Part shown: positions 40,855-48,567 of the stretch, piece by piece | How the letters are laid out: each line of letters opens with the position of its first letter | Position numbering within the stretch: the stretch's first letter is position 1 | DNA from: JAEUHZ01 sp964552795 | Lineage (GTDB): Bacteria > Planctomycetota > UBA1135 > GCA-002686595 | Direction of reading: 5' to 3' | DNA length: 64,000 bases | Assembly: GCA_964552795.1 (NCBI GenBank) | Contig: CAZKIO010000005.1 | Span: 72,181 to 136,180 of the forward strand | The notes under the pieces: generated by a model | The model's database searches: none | What the model was told of the DNA's origin: nothing | What the model saw: the letters and a program-made list of their open reading frames with translations, nothing else | Translations under genes and position numbers: made by a program

Positions 40855-41678
40855 CACTCCCTCCAGACGACGGTCTCGGCGTCCGGCAGGATGCCGCGCC
40901 CGCCGACCAGCTCGGCGACCGCCGCGTTGCGCGAACCCTGCACGAGATCGATGACGACGCGCGCGACCTCGTCGGGCGCGATCAGGCTGCCGCCGGGGTT
41001 CTGCGCGGCCAGGAACGCGCGCGTCTCCTCTTCGCTCCGGCCGGTCTTCTTGATGATGCGCGCCACGGTCTCGTCGGTCATCGGCGTGTCGACGTAGTGC
41101 GGGCACACCGCGTTCATCGTCACGCCCTTCTTCTCCAGCTCGCGCGCGGCGCAACGCGTGTACCCGACGAGCGCGTGCTTGCTGGCGACGTAGGCCGCCG
41201 AGTAGCGGTAGCCGTGCAGCCCGGCCGAGCTGGCCAGGTTCACGATGCGGCCGTATCCGGCCTCGATCATGTTCGGCGCGAAGCGCTCGATCGCGCGCCG
41301 CGGCCCGTGGAAGTTCACGCGCATGTGGCGCTCGTACTGGTCGACGCCCAGGTCGCGGCCGTGCTTCAGGAACGGCGCCGTCTGCGCGATGCCGGCGTTG
41401 TTGATCAGCCAGTCCACCCGGGGCCAGGGCGCGAGCTCCTCGGCGAGCTCGGCCATGGCGTCGTCGTAGGTCTCCGGCTCGGTGACGTCGATGTACACGC
41501 CCCAGGCCACGCCGCCCGCGCCGCGGATCTCGTCGGCGACGCGCGTGCACGCCTCCTGGCTGCGCGCGGCGACGATCACGGCCGCGCCCGCTCCAGCCAG
41601 ACCCCGGGCGATCGCCGCGCCGATGCCCTGCCCCGCGCCCGTGACCAACGCGAGCCGCCGACCGCCTGATCCGCTCAT
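40854..41678 (-). CDS. short-chain dehydrogenase/reductase
   Basis: 274 residues, classical SDR. NAD(P) motif TGAGQGIG, NNAG, active-site YVASK (the motif reads SAAYVASKHALVG) and an upstream Ser in NLASSAGLHG. AARSQEA after the second strand suggests NADP preference, weakly. Most likely a 3-hydroxyacyl-CoA dehydrogenase given the neighbours. It is the first gene of the seven-gene minus-strand run ending with the kynureninase-like gene; its start is only 17 bp from a divergent gene, so no room for a full promoter between them. Confidence 0.93.
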   Translation of the reverse strand: MSGSGGRRLALVTGAGQGIGAAIARGLAGAGAAVIVAARSQEACTRVADEIRGAGGVAWGVYIDVTEPETYDDAMAELAEELAPWPRVDWLINNAGIAQTAPFLKHGRDLGVDQYERHMRVNFHGPRRAIERFAPNMIEAGYGRIVNLASSAGLHGYRYSAAYVASKHALVGYTRCAARELEKKGVTMNAVCPHYVDTPMTDETVARIIKKTGRSEEETRAFLAAQNPGGSLIAPDEVARVVIDLVQGSRNAAVAELVGGRGILPDAETVVWRE

Positions 41679-41695
41679 GCGGCCAAACGAGTACC

Positions 41696-42643
41696 ATGCC
41701 GCGCCGGCTGGTTTCGAGCGTGCTGCTGCGGACGACCCTTCTCGGCCTCCTGTGCACGGCGTGCGCGGCGGGGCGCCCCCCCGAACTGGCCCACGCCGTC
41801 GACACGGAGTGGGGCCGCGTGCACGCCGCGCGCCGCGCCGACGCGGTGGAGGTCGCGGTGCTGGTCGAGGACATCGCGCCGCGGATCGCGGAACTCCTGC
41901 CCGCGGGCACGCAGGCGGCGCTCGACATCCGGCTGCTGCGCAAGCAGCGGCACGCGCACCTGGGCGGCGCGACGATCGCGACGCACGCCGCGCGCTGGAT
42001 CGAGCTTCCCGCCCGGGGCCGCGACGCGGCCGCGCGCGCGATCCTGGCGCACGAGCTGGTCCACTACTGGCTGGGCGCGGAGTGGAGCACGCTGCCGCCG
42101 GTCCTCGAGGAGGGTCTCGCCATCCTGCTCAGTCACGCGGCCGTGCCCGAGGCGGCGCCGGAGGAGCGCGGCGGCCTGGCGTTGATGCTCGCGCTCTGGA
42201 TCGACGGCGCGATCGCGTTCGAGGGACCGCGCATCGAGGTCGTCGCCGGCGGCCGGCGGCTGCTGGACTCGGAGGCGCGCTACACGCTGCGTTCCGACGG
42301 GCCGCTGCGCGGGCTGCCCCCGCTGACGGCTGCGCTCGACACGTCCCCCGAGGCCCTGGTGCGTGCGGAGGACCCGCGCGCGCGCGCCGCGCTCGACGGC
42401 CTCGCCTGCGTGCTCGTCGAGCGGATCGGCGTCGACTGGCTGCGCCAGTTGTGCGTGCAGGCGGCGACGCTGGGGCATGCGCGCATCCCCGCGGGCTGGA
42501 TCTGGCGCGCGGCCGGCATCGATCCGGACGAGCCCTCCGCGCTGCGCGCGGCGGCGCGCGCGATGCTGGGGCCGACGGAGGTCCGGGCGCTGCTCTTGCG
42601 CGACGACATGCGCCTCGTCCCGGCCGCGGAGCCGCGCGGATGA
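41696..42643 (+). CDS. lipoprotein with HExxH peptidase-like site
   Basis: 315 residues. Signal with lipobox LCTAC (cysteine near residue 23). Around residue 119 there is HELVH (H119, E120, H123) followed by ...LPPVLEEGLA, giving HExxH-x14/15-E (E138 or E139), the gluzincin arrangement of peptidase-MA-like proteins. No other family was recognised. It could be an envelope metallopeptidase or an inactive relative. It is divergent from the SDR gene (17 bp apart) and overlaps the downstream reductase gene by 4 nt (ATGA), so is co-translated with it. No ribosome site seen. Confidence 0.8.
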   Translation: MPRRLVSSVLLRTTLLGLLCTACAAGRPPELAHAVDTEWGRVHAARRADAVEVAVLVEDIAPRIAELLPAGTQAALDIRLLRKQRHAHLGGATIATHAARWIELPARGRDAAARAILAHELVHYWLGAEWSTLPPVLEEGLAILLSHAAVPEAAPEERGGLALMLALWIDGAIAFEGPRIEVVAGGRRLLDSEARYTLRSDGPLRGLPPLTAALDTSPEALVRAEDPRARAALDGLACVLVERIGVDWLRQLCVQAATLGHARIPAGWIWRAAGIDPDEPSALRAAARAMLGPTEVRALLLRDDMRLVPAAEPRG

Positions 42644-44121
42644 GCGCGCAGCCGGTCGATCCGCGCCTCGAGCGCATCCCCGAGACGCGCTGGCCGACGC
42701 GCGGCGAGGCGCTCGAAAGCGTCTTGTTCTCGCCCGTCCGCGTCGGCGCGTTCACGTCGCGCACGCGCACGTGGGTGCCCGCGATGGTGCCGTGGCGCGC
42801 GCAGGAAGAAGGCTTCGTCACCGACGACGTCCTGGACTGGTACGGGCGCTTCGCGGACGGGCAGCCGGGCGTCCTGGTCGTCGAGGCCACCGGGATCCGC
42901 GACATCCCCAGCGGCCCCCTGCTGCGCATCGGACACGACCGGTTCGTGCCGGGGCTGCGGCAACTGGTCGAGGTCGTGCGCCGGCGCTCGCAGGGCCGCA
43001 CGCGGCTGCTCATCCAGGTGCTCGATTTCCTGGCGGTGAAGCGCCGGCCCGAGAAGGCGACCTTCGTGCGCCGCTACCTGCGCATCTCCGACCGGCACCG
43101 CGAGCGGCTCGCCGCGATCGCCGGCCGGGAAGGCGCGGCGCGCGGCGACGACGAAGCCGTGCGCGCGGCGCTTCTGGAGATCCCCCACGACGACCTGCTC
43201 GCGCTGCTGGATCCGCGCGAGGCGCGCGACCTGGAGTACGGCTACCGCGAGAGCGTGACGGACGTGCATCTGCCGCACGTGCGCGACCTGCCGCGCATCC
43301 TGCCGGGTCTCTTCGCCGACGCGGCCGGGCGCGCGCGCGAGGCGGGCTTCGACGGCGTCGAGTTGCACTTCGCGCACGCCTACACGATGGCCGGCTTCCT
43401 CTCGCGCACCAACGATCGCGCGGACGGCTACGGCGGCGACCGCGCGGGTCGCGCGAGGCTCGCGCTGGAGGTGCTGAGCGCCGCGCGCGCGCGCGTCGGC
43501 GCGGACTGGACCGTCGGCTGCCGGATCCTGGGCGACGAGGTGATCGACGGCGGCAGCCGCGTCGACGACGCCGCGTTCCACGCCGCCGAGCTGGCGCGCG
43601 CCGGCATCGACTTCGTGTCGGTCAGCAAGGGCGGCAAGTTCGAGGACGCCAGGCAGCCGCGCATCGGCGAGGCGGTGTACCCCTACACCGGACCCAGCGG
43701 CCACGAGTGCATGCCCACGGTCAAGGTCGAGGGCGGACCGTTCGGACGGAACCTGCCGCTGTCACGCGCGATCCGCGCCGCGGTGCGCGCGGCCGGCGCG
43801 ACGGCGCCGGTGGTCGGCGCCGGCGGGATGAACTCGTTCGAGCTGGCCGAGCGCGCGCTGCGCGACGGCGACTGCGACCTCGTCGGCGCGGCACGCCAGT
43901 CGCTGGCGGATCCCGACTGGTGGCTCAAGATGGAGCAGGGCCGCGGCGGCGAGGTCCGCCGCTGCATCTACACCAACTACTGCGAGGCGCTCGACCAGCG
44001 CCACCTGCAGGTGACCTGCCAGCGCTGGGACCGCGACTTCGGGACGCCCGACCCCGGCCGCGACGGGATCGTGCGCTCGCACGACGAGAAACGCCGACTG
44101 ATCCCCCCGCCCTGGAAGTAG
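42640..44121 (+). CDS. NADH:flavin oxidoreductase (old yellow enzyme family), long form
   Basis: 493 residues, longer than simple OYE proteins (about 360). FMN TIM barrel. Seen: family active-site block HFAHAYTMAGFLSRTNDRA followed by DGYGGDRAGRA, a VSVSKGGKFED strand, GAGGMNSF, and DLVGAARQSLADPDWW. The C-terminus has CRRC-type cysteines (RRCIYTNYCEALDQ, VTCQRW) which may mark an Fe-S or structural site. I associate the HFAHAYTMA variant with the reductase half of 2-aminobenzoyl-CoA monooxygenase/reductase (salicylyl-CoA 5-hydroxylase/oxidoreductase), but no fused hydroxylase domain is present. It ends in a stem-loop. Confidence 0.92.
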   Translation: MSAQPVDPRLERIPETRWPTRGEALESVLFSPVRVGAFTSRTRTWVPAMVPWRAQEEGFVTDDVLDWYGRFADGQPGVLVVEATGIRDIPSGPLLRIGHDRFVPGLRQLVEVVRRRSQGRTRLLIQVLDFLAVKRRPEKATFVRRYLRISDRHRERLAAIAGREGAARGDDEAVRAALLEIPHDDLLALLDPREARDLEYGYRESVTDVHLPHVRDLPRILPGLFADAAGRAREAGFDGVELHFAHAYTMAGFLSRTNDRADGYGGDRAGRARLALEVLSAARARVGADWTVGCRILGDEVIDGGSRVDDAAFHAAELARAGIDFVSVSKGGKFEDARQPRIGEAVYPYTGPSGHECMPTVKVEGGPFGRNLPLSRAIRAAVRAAGATAPVVGAGGMNSFELAERALRDGDCDLVGAARQSLADPDWWLKMEQGRGGEVRRCIYTNYCEALDQRHLQVTCQRWDRDFGTPDPGRDGIVRSHDEKRRLIPPPWK

Positions 44122-44143
44122 GGGGATCCCGCTCCCCTACTTC
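44115..44143. terminator. stem-loop spanning both stop codons of convergent genes
   Basis: Arms 44115-44124 and 44134-44143 (GAAGTAGGGG/CCCCTACTTC) pair perfectly over 10 bp with a 9-nt loop. The TAG of the flavin reductase and the complement of the TAG of the next gene lie within the two arms. No T-tract. Confidence 0.55.
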
Positions 44144-45174
44144 TTGGGTTCCTCGACGGGCGCTTCCTCGACCGTCACCGCGTACTCGACCTTGCCGGAG
44201 GACGCCGTGTACATGCGCATCGTCGAGCCCTGGCGCTCCATCTCCATGTTGGTCTCGGTCTTCACCGAGCCCTCGACCTCGAGCGCGACCGGACGCTGGG
44301 CCTGCTTGTCGATCCACAGCTTGCCCTCCAGCTTCGCGGTCCAGCTCATGGTGTTGGCGAACGCCGGCGGAGCGAACATGCGGCCGCCGCGGCCGCCGAA
44401 GGCCTCCATCTCGCGGTCTCCGGAGGTCTCGAACTGCAGCTCGATCACCGCGCAGGCGACGCCGTTCTTCTCCTCGTCCAGCGACACCAGCTTGGCCGTG
44501 CCCTTCCAGTCGGACGTCGCCAGCATGCTGTCGCTTCCGCCGCGGCCGCCGCCGCGACGCCCGCGACCGCGGCCGCCCTCGCCGCCGCCTTCCTCGCGCG
44601 CCGGCGGCGCGAAGAGCTTGGCCTGCATGTCCATGCGCAGCGCGCGCACGATCGCCGCCGACTCCAGGTCCCAGCTCGCGCCTTCCTTGACGTCGGCGGA
44701 GGGCAGCAGGCCGTCCAGGAACAGCTCCAGACGGTGGCCCTCCAGCGCGCCCTCGCCCTCGGGGTCGCGGCCCTCGACCACCTTGGCGTCCACGTGGCCC
44801 TCGGCGTCGGCGCTCAGCTCCAGCGTGATGCCCGAGAACGTGCTCTCCAGCTCGCGCTCGCGCGAGTTGTCGCCGAACTCGGTCAGCGACGTCCCGCCCA
44901 GCTCCGTGAAGTGGCGCCGCACCTTGGTCGGCTTGCCGTCCTCCACGGCCACGACCGTGTCGACGTGGACTTCCTCGCGATGGGTCTCCGACTTCGCGCC
45001 CACGTTGCCCGACTGCGTCTCGCCGTCGCGCTCGATTTCCGAGGCCGTGGTCTCGAAGCGCGCGGTCGATTCGACCGACACGCGCACGGCGGTCCCTGCC
45101 TTGTACTGGGTCGCGAGCTTCCCGTCCGCGGACAGGACCGTACCGAGGGCCGCGACGAGGATCAGACTGCGCAT
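44137..45174 (-). CDS. hypothetical secreted protein with Gly/Arg-rich linker
   Basis: 345 residues, unrecognised. A short signal-like N-terminus (MRSLILVAALGTVLSADG) is followed by beta-rich, charged sequence. Around residues 205-225 a low-complexity Glu/Gly/Arg linker (GGGEGGRGRGRRGGGRGG) divides two halves. The second half (AFANTMSWTAKLEGKLW, ALEVEGSVKTETNMEM) again is beta-rich and resembles DUF-type outer-membrane lipoprotein-attachment proteins, but no family was identified. ATG 45174; upstream gene ends 35 nt away. Confidence 0.7.
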   Translation of the reverse strand: MRSLILVAALGTVLSADGKLATQYKAGTAVRVSVESTARFETTASEIERDGETQSGNVGAKSETHREEVHVDTVVAVEDGKPTKVRRHFTELGGTSLTEFGDNSRERELESTFSGITLELSADAEGHVDAKVVEGRDPEGEGALEGHRLELFLDGLLPSADVKEGASWDLESAAIVRALRMDMQAKLFAPPAREEGGGEGGRGRGRRGGGRGGSDSMLATSDWKGTAKLVSLDEEKNGVACAVIELQFETSGDREMEAFGGRGGRMFAPPAFANTMSWTAKLEGKLWIDKQAQRPVALEVEGSVKTETNMEMERQGSTMRMYTASSGKVEYAVTVEEAPVEEPKK

Positions 45175-45209
45175 CGATGCATCCTGCGGCCGTCGGGCCG
45201 CGTTTGGGT

Positions 45210-45770
45210 TCAGCCGGTGCCGCGCGCGAACGCCTGGTCCACCTCGACCAGGCGCCCGCGGCGGTCGAACAGCAGGCTGACGCTGTTCGTGTGACGGGAG
45301 CGGAAGCCGTCCGACGCTGACGGTGCGGAATCGTGGTGGAAAGAGACGACTCCCGCTGTTTCGAAGAGTTCGACGGCGTCGAGCACCCAGCGGGCGTCCG
45401 GACGCGTCGGGAAGAACTCGGGGTTGGCGGCCAGGATCCCGCGCGCGAACCGCGCCAGGTCCTCGGCGCCGTGCGGCCCCGGACCGGCGGCAAGATCCAG
45501 CGCCGGCCCCAGCACGTTGCGCAGGACGCGGCGCGAACGCCCTTCGCCGTCGGCCTCGACACGGCTCTCGAACGCGACGATGCGCAGCCCGTCGGGCCCG
45601 GCCAGCCCGTGCGTGCACTGGCTCGTGCAGCGGCACTGCTGCAGGCACGGATCGCAGTCCTCGTAGCAGCCCGCGACGTAGCACGAGCCGCTCGCCAGCC
45701 AGCCGGCCAGCACGGGCGTCACGAGCCAGCTCGCCAGTCGTGCAGCTCGTCGTTGCGCGGTCGTGTGCAT
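45210..45770 (-). CDS. hypothetical secreted protein with cysteine cluster
   Basis: 186 residues, unrecognised. The N-terminal hydrophobic stretch (LASWLVTPVLAGWLASGSC) could be a signal or lipobox-like sequence; it leads into a run of eight cysteines in about 27 residues (CYVAGCYEDCDPC, LQQCRCTSQC). The remainder is beta/alpha mixed with WVLDAVELFET and SVSLLFDRRGRLVEVDQAF. The clustered Cys could be disulfide-rich or bind metal. ATG 45770 has GGAG directly before it. Operon-like spacing to the gene downstream (35 nt). Confidence 0.6.
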   Translation of the reverse strand: MHTTAQRRAARLASWLVTPVLAGWLASGSCYVAGCYEDCDPCLQQCRCTSQCTHGLAGPDGLRIVAFESRVEADGEGRSRRVLRNVLGPALDLAAGPGPHGAEDLARFARGILAANPEFFPTRPDARWVLDAVELFETAGVVSFHHDSAPSASDGFRSRHTNSVSLLFDRRGRLVEVDQAFARGTG

Positions 45771-45865
45771 CTCCACTGCTCGCGCCGGGGAGCGGCGCCC
45801 CGGCGGGCGTGCGCGACCGTATCCGCGCCCCGGGAATTGGGCAAGCGCAGCACGCGGCGTCCTGC

Positions 45866-46456
45866 TCACGAGGGGCGCAACCGGCCCGTCCAGGGGGTGA
45901 ACCGCCCGACCCGCGACGCGTAGGCGCGCCACACCGTCCCGTAAGCCTCGCGCAACCATGCTTCCTCGGCGGCGACCTGCAATCGGATGCCCAGGACGAG
46001 GCCGGCGCACGCCGCCCACACCCAGGTCCGGTCGAGCAGGAGCGCCAAGCCGGCCAGGATCAGGAACATCCCGAGGAAGATCGGGTTCCGCACGAACGCG
46101 AACAAGCCGTGCGTGACGAGGCCCGGCCGCGTGTCCGGGTCGATGCCGATGCGCCACGATGCTCCCAACTGCAGTTGCGCGACGATCATCAGCAGGATCC
46201 CGGCGCCGCCCAGCGCCGCGCCGGCCGCGCGCATCCACGGCTGCCCGGCCGGCGTCGCAGCGCCGGCGGCGGCCTGGAGCGCCGCGAACGTCGGGACGGA
46301 CAGGAGCGCGAGCCCGCCGGCGGCCTTCCAGCGTTCGGCCGCGCCGCGCAGGCGAACCGCGCGGCCGCCGTACCGGCGCCGCTGCCGGGCGACGCGCCAG
46401 CGCACGACCGCCCCGGCGACGACCAGGACGAGCAGCGGCACGAAGCGCCACGCCAT
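45866..46456 (-). CDS. isoprenylcysteine carboxyl methyltransferase-like membrane protein
   Basis: 196 residues with about five hydrophobic helices. The C-terminal half has the ICMT/PEMT-type pattern: ASWRIGID, LVTHGLFAFVRNPIFLGMFL, then EEAWLREAYGTVWRAYASRVGRF. Bacterial members are inner-membrane SAM-dependent methyltransferases of unknown substrate. TACGAT lies 7 nt before the ATG. Divergent from the small PHA-type gene (62 bp). Confidence 0.85.
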   Translation of the reverse strand: MAWRFVPLLVLVVAGAVVRWRVARQRRRYGGRAVRLRGAAERWKAAGGLALLSVPTFAALQAAAGAATPAGQPWMRAAGAALGGAGILLMIVAQLQLGASWRIGIDPDTRPGLVTHGLFAFVRNPIFLGMFLILAGLALLLDRTWVWAACAGLVLGIRLQVAAEEAWLREAYGTVWRAYASRVGRFTPWTGRLRPS

Positions 46457-46463
46457 GGGCGCG

Positions 46464-46469
46464 ATCGTA
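46464..46469 (-). promoter_or_regulatory. TACGAT -10-like element, 7 nt before the ICMT-like gene
   Basis: Minus-strand hexamer in the 62-bp divergent gap. Implies a leaderless transcript; no -35 recognised. Confidence 0.3.
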
Positions 46470-46505
46470 GCGCGTCCCGGGCTCGGCGGCGGCCGGCACG
46501 CGCGC

Positions 46506-46511
46506 TAGCCT
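46506..46511 (+). promoter_or_regulatory. TAGCCT -10-like element, 7 nt before the PHA-type gene
   Basis: Plus-strand counterpart of the previous element in the same divergent gap, 7 nt before the ATG at 46519. No Shine-Dalgarno between them. Confidence 0.3.
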
Positions 46512-46518
46512 GGGCAGC

Positions 46519-46803
46519 ATGGGACAGGTCACGTTGCGGGTCGAGCACGCGCTGGGCCGCGCGGAGGCGCTGCGCCGCATCCAGGCGGCGGCCGAGAAGC
46601 TGCGCGAGCGCGCGGGCTCGGTCGTGCGCACGCTCGAGTGGACCGAAGCGGGCGCGGAGGTCGCGGGCGACGGGTTCGAGGGGACGCTGGCCGTCGGCGA
46701 GACCGACGTGACCGGCACGGTCGAACTGGGCTGGAAGCTGGCGTTCTTCCCGCTCAAGGTGCAGCGCGAAGGCGAGGCCTGGTTGCGCGACGTCTTGCAG
46801 TAG
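46519..46803 (+). CDS. polyhydroxyalkanoic acid system (PHA_gran_rgn) family small protein
   Basis: 94 residues, single domain. Pattern VEHALGRAEALRRIQAAAEKL, GFEGTLAVGETDVTGTVELGW, FFPLKVQREGEAWL matches the PHA_gran_rgn family, small proteins first linked to polyhydroxyalkanoate granules but widespread and without known mechanism. No PHA synthase is nearby. Its TAG is followed directly by the ATG of the SulP transporter with no gap. Confidence 0.85.
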   Translation: MGQVTLRVEHALGRAEALRRIQAAAEKLRERAGSVVRTLEWTEAGAEVAGDGFEGTLAVGETDVTGTVELGWKLAFFPLKVQREGEAWLRDVLQ

Positions 46804-48537
46804 ATGCGCCACCAGGACGTCCGCCCGCGCCTCTCCGGCGTGGTGCGCAACCTGGGTTGCGCGCTGCGCGGAGCGCTGAGGGACGGCTACGGGCGGCGCG
46901 ACCTCGTGCGCGACGTCCTCGCGGGGCTCGTCGTCGGCATCGTCGCGCTGCCGCTGGCGATGGCGCTGGCGATCGCCTCGGGCGTGCCGCCGCAGTACGG
47001 GATCTACACTTCGATCGTCGCCGGCGCGGTGATCGCGCTGGCGGGCGGATCGTGCATCAGCGTGTCGGGCCCGACGGCGGCGTTCGTGGTGCTGCTCGCG
47101 CCGGTCGTCCACACGCACGGTGTCGGCGGGCTGATGACGGCGTCGCTGATGGCCGGCCTGATCCTGCTGTGCTTCGGCCTGCTGCGCCTGGGCCGATTCA
47201 TCCAGTTCATCCCTCACCCGGTGACGACAGGCTTCACCGCCGGGATCGCGGTCGTGATCGCGGGCTTGCAGGTCCAGGACTTCTTCGGGCTGCGGGTGAC
47301 GGCGATGCCCGGGCACTTCCCCGAGAAGATGAGCGCGCTGGCGCAGGCGGCCGGCACGTGGCGCTGGCCCGAGGCGGTGATCGGCGCGTTCACGCTCGGC
47401 GTCCTGATCGCGTGGCCGCGCATCACGCGCAGGGTGCCGGCGCCGCTCGTGGCGATCACCGCCGCGGCCGTGCTGGCGCACTTCCTGTCGGGATCGGTGG
47501 CGGGCTTCCAGGTGGACACCATCGCCAGCCGCTTCGTCGGCGGCATCCCGCGGCTGCCGCCGCAATTCGACTGGCCGTGGAACTTCCCGGGCGCGAACGG
47601 CGAGCCGCTGGGCCTGTCGCTCTCGACGCTGCGCGCGTTGATCGGGCCGGCGTTCGCGATCGCGGCCCTCGGTGCGATCGAGTCGCTTCTGTGCGCGGTC
47701 GTCGCCGACGGCATGGCGGGCACGCGGCACGACTCGGACGTCGAGCTCGCGGCGCAGGGCCTGGGCAACATCGTCGCGCCCTTCTTCGGCGGCTTCGCGG
47801 CGACGGGCGCGCTGGCGCGCACGGCGACCGGCGTCCGGGCCGGAGCGCGCACGCCGATCGCAGCGTTGATGCACGCGCTGTTCATGCTGGCGGCGGTCGT
47901 GGCGCTGGCGCCGCTGCTCGGCCACCTGCCGATGGCCGCGCTGGCCGCGCTCCTCCTGCTCGTGGCCTGGAACATGAGCGAGCTCCGCCACTTCGTGCAC
48001 ATCCTGCGCGTCGCGCCGCGCAGCGACGTCCTGGTGCTCTTGTCGTGCTTCGGCTTGACCGTGGTGTTCGACATGGTCGTCGCGGTCAGCGTCGGCATCG
48101 TGCTGGCGGCGCTGTTGTTCATGCAGCGCATGTCTGAGCTGTTCGAGGCGAAGCCCGCCGAGGCACGTCACGCGCACCTCACGGCCCCAGCGCTGGAGGG
48201 CGTCGTCGTCTACACGATCGCCGGGCCGCTGTTCTTCGGCGCCGCCGAAAAGGCCGCCAGCGCGCTCGGCCGCATCACGGGCAGGACGCGCGCCGTCATC
48301 CTGCAGATGGACGACGTCCCGGTCATGGACATCACGGGCCTCGTGGCCTTGGAGTCGGCGATCCAGAAGCTGCACGCGATGCACGTCTTCGTGGCGATCG
48401 CCGGCGTCCAGCCCGAGCCGCTTGCGATGCTGCGCAAGGCCGGCATCGGCTCGGACGCGCGCTGGACCGCCGTGTGCGAGGACGGCGAGCAGGCGGTCGC
48501 TGCCGTGCGCGAGCGCCTCGCGTCGCCGCGCGGTTGA
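46804..48537 (+). CDS. SulP/SLC26-family anion transporter with STAS domain
   Basis: 577 residues. The membrane part (about 1-430) has the family blocks DVLAGLVVGIVALPLAMALAIASG, GIYTSIVAGAVIALAGGS, SVSGPTAAFVVLL and FIPHPVTTGFTAGIAVVIA. A cytoplasmic STAS domain follows (about 455-570; PVMDITGLVALESAI). It exchanges or symports anions such as sulfate, bicarbonate or dicarboxylates; the substrate is not readable. It starts right after the stop of the small PHA-type gene and is presumably co-translated. Confidence 0.94.
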   Translation: MRHQDVRPRLSGVVRNLGCALRGALRDGYGRRDLVRDVLAGLVVGIVALPLAMALAIASGVPPQYGIYTSIVAGAVIALAGGSCISVSGPTAAFVVLLAPVVHTHGVGGLMTASLMAGLILLCFGLLRLGRFIQFIPHPVTTGFTAGIAVVIAGLQVQDFFGLRVTAMPGHFPEKMSALAQAAGTWRWPEAVIGAFTLGVLIAWPRITRRVPAPLVAITAAAVLAHFLSGSVAGFQVDTIASRFVGGIPRLPPQFDWPWNFPGANGEPLGLSLSTLRALIGPAFAIAALGAIESLLCAVVADGMAGTRHDSDVELAAQGLGNIVAPFFGGFAATGALARTATGVRAGARTPIAALMHALFMLAAVVALAPLLGHLPMAALAALLLLVAWNMSELRHFVHILRVAPRSDVLVLLSCFGLTVVFDMVVAVSVGIVLAALLFMQRMSELFEAKPAEARHAHLTAPALEGVVVYTIAGPLFFGAAEKAASALGRITGRTRAVILQMDDVPVMDITGLVALESAIQKLHAMHVFVAIAGVQPEPLAMLRKAGIGSDARWTAVCEDGEQAVAAVRERLASPRG

Positions 48538-48567
48538 GACGGTGCGCGCGCTCCGGGAAGCCCTCGA

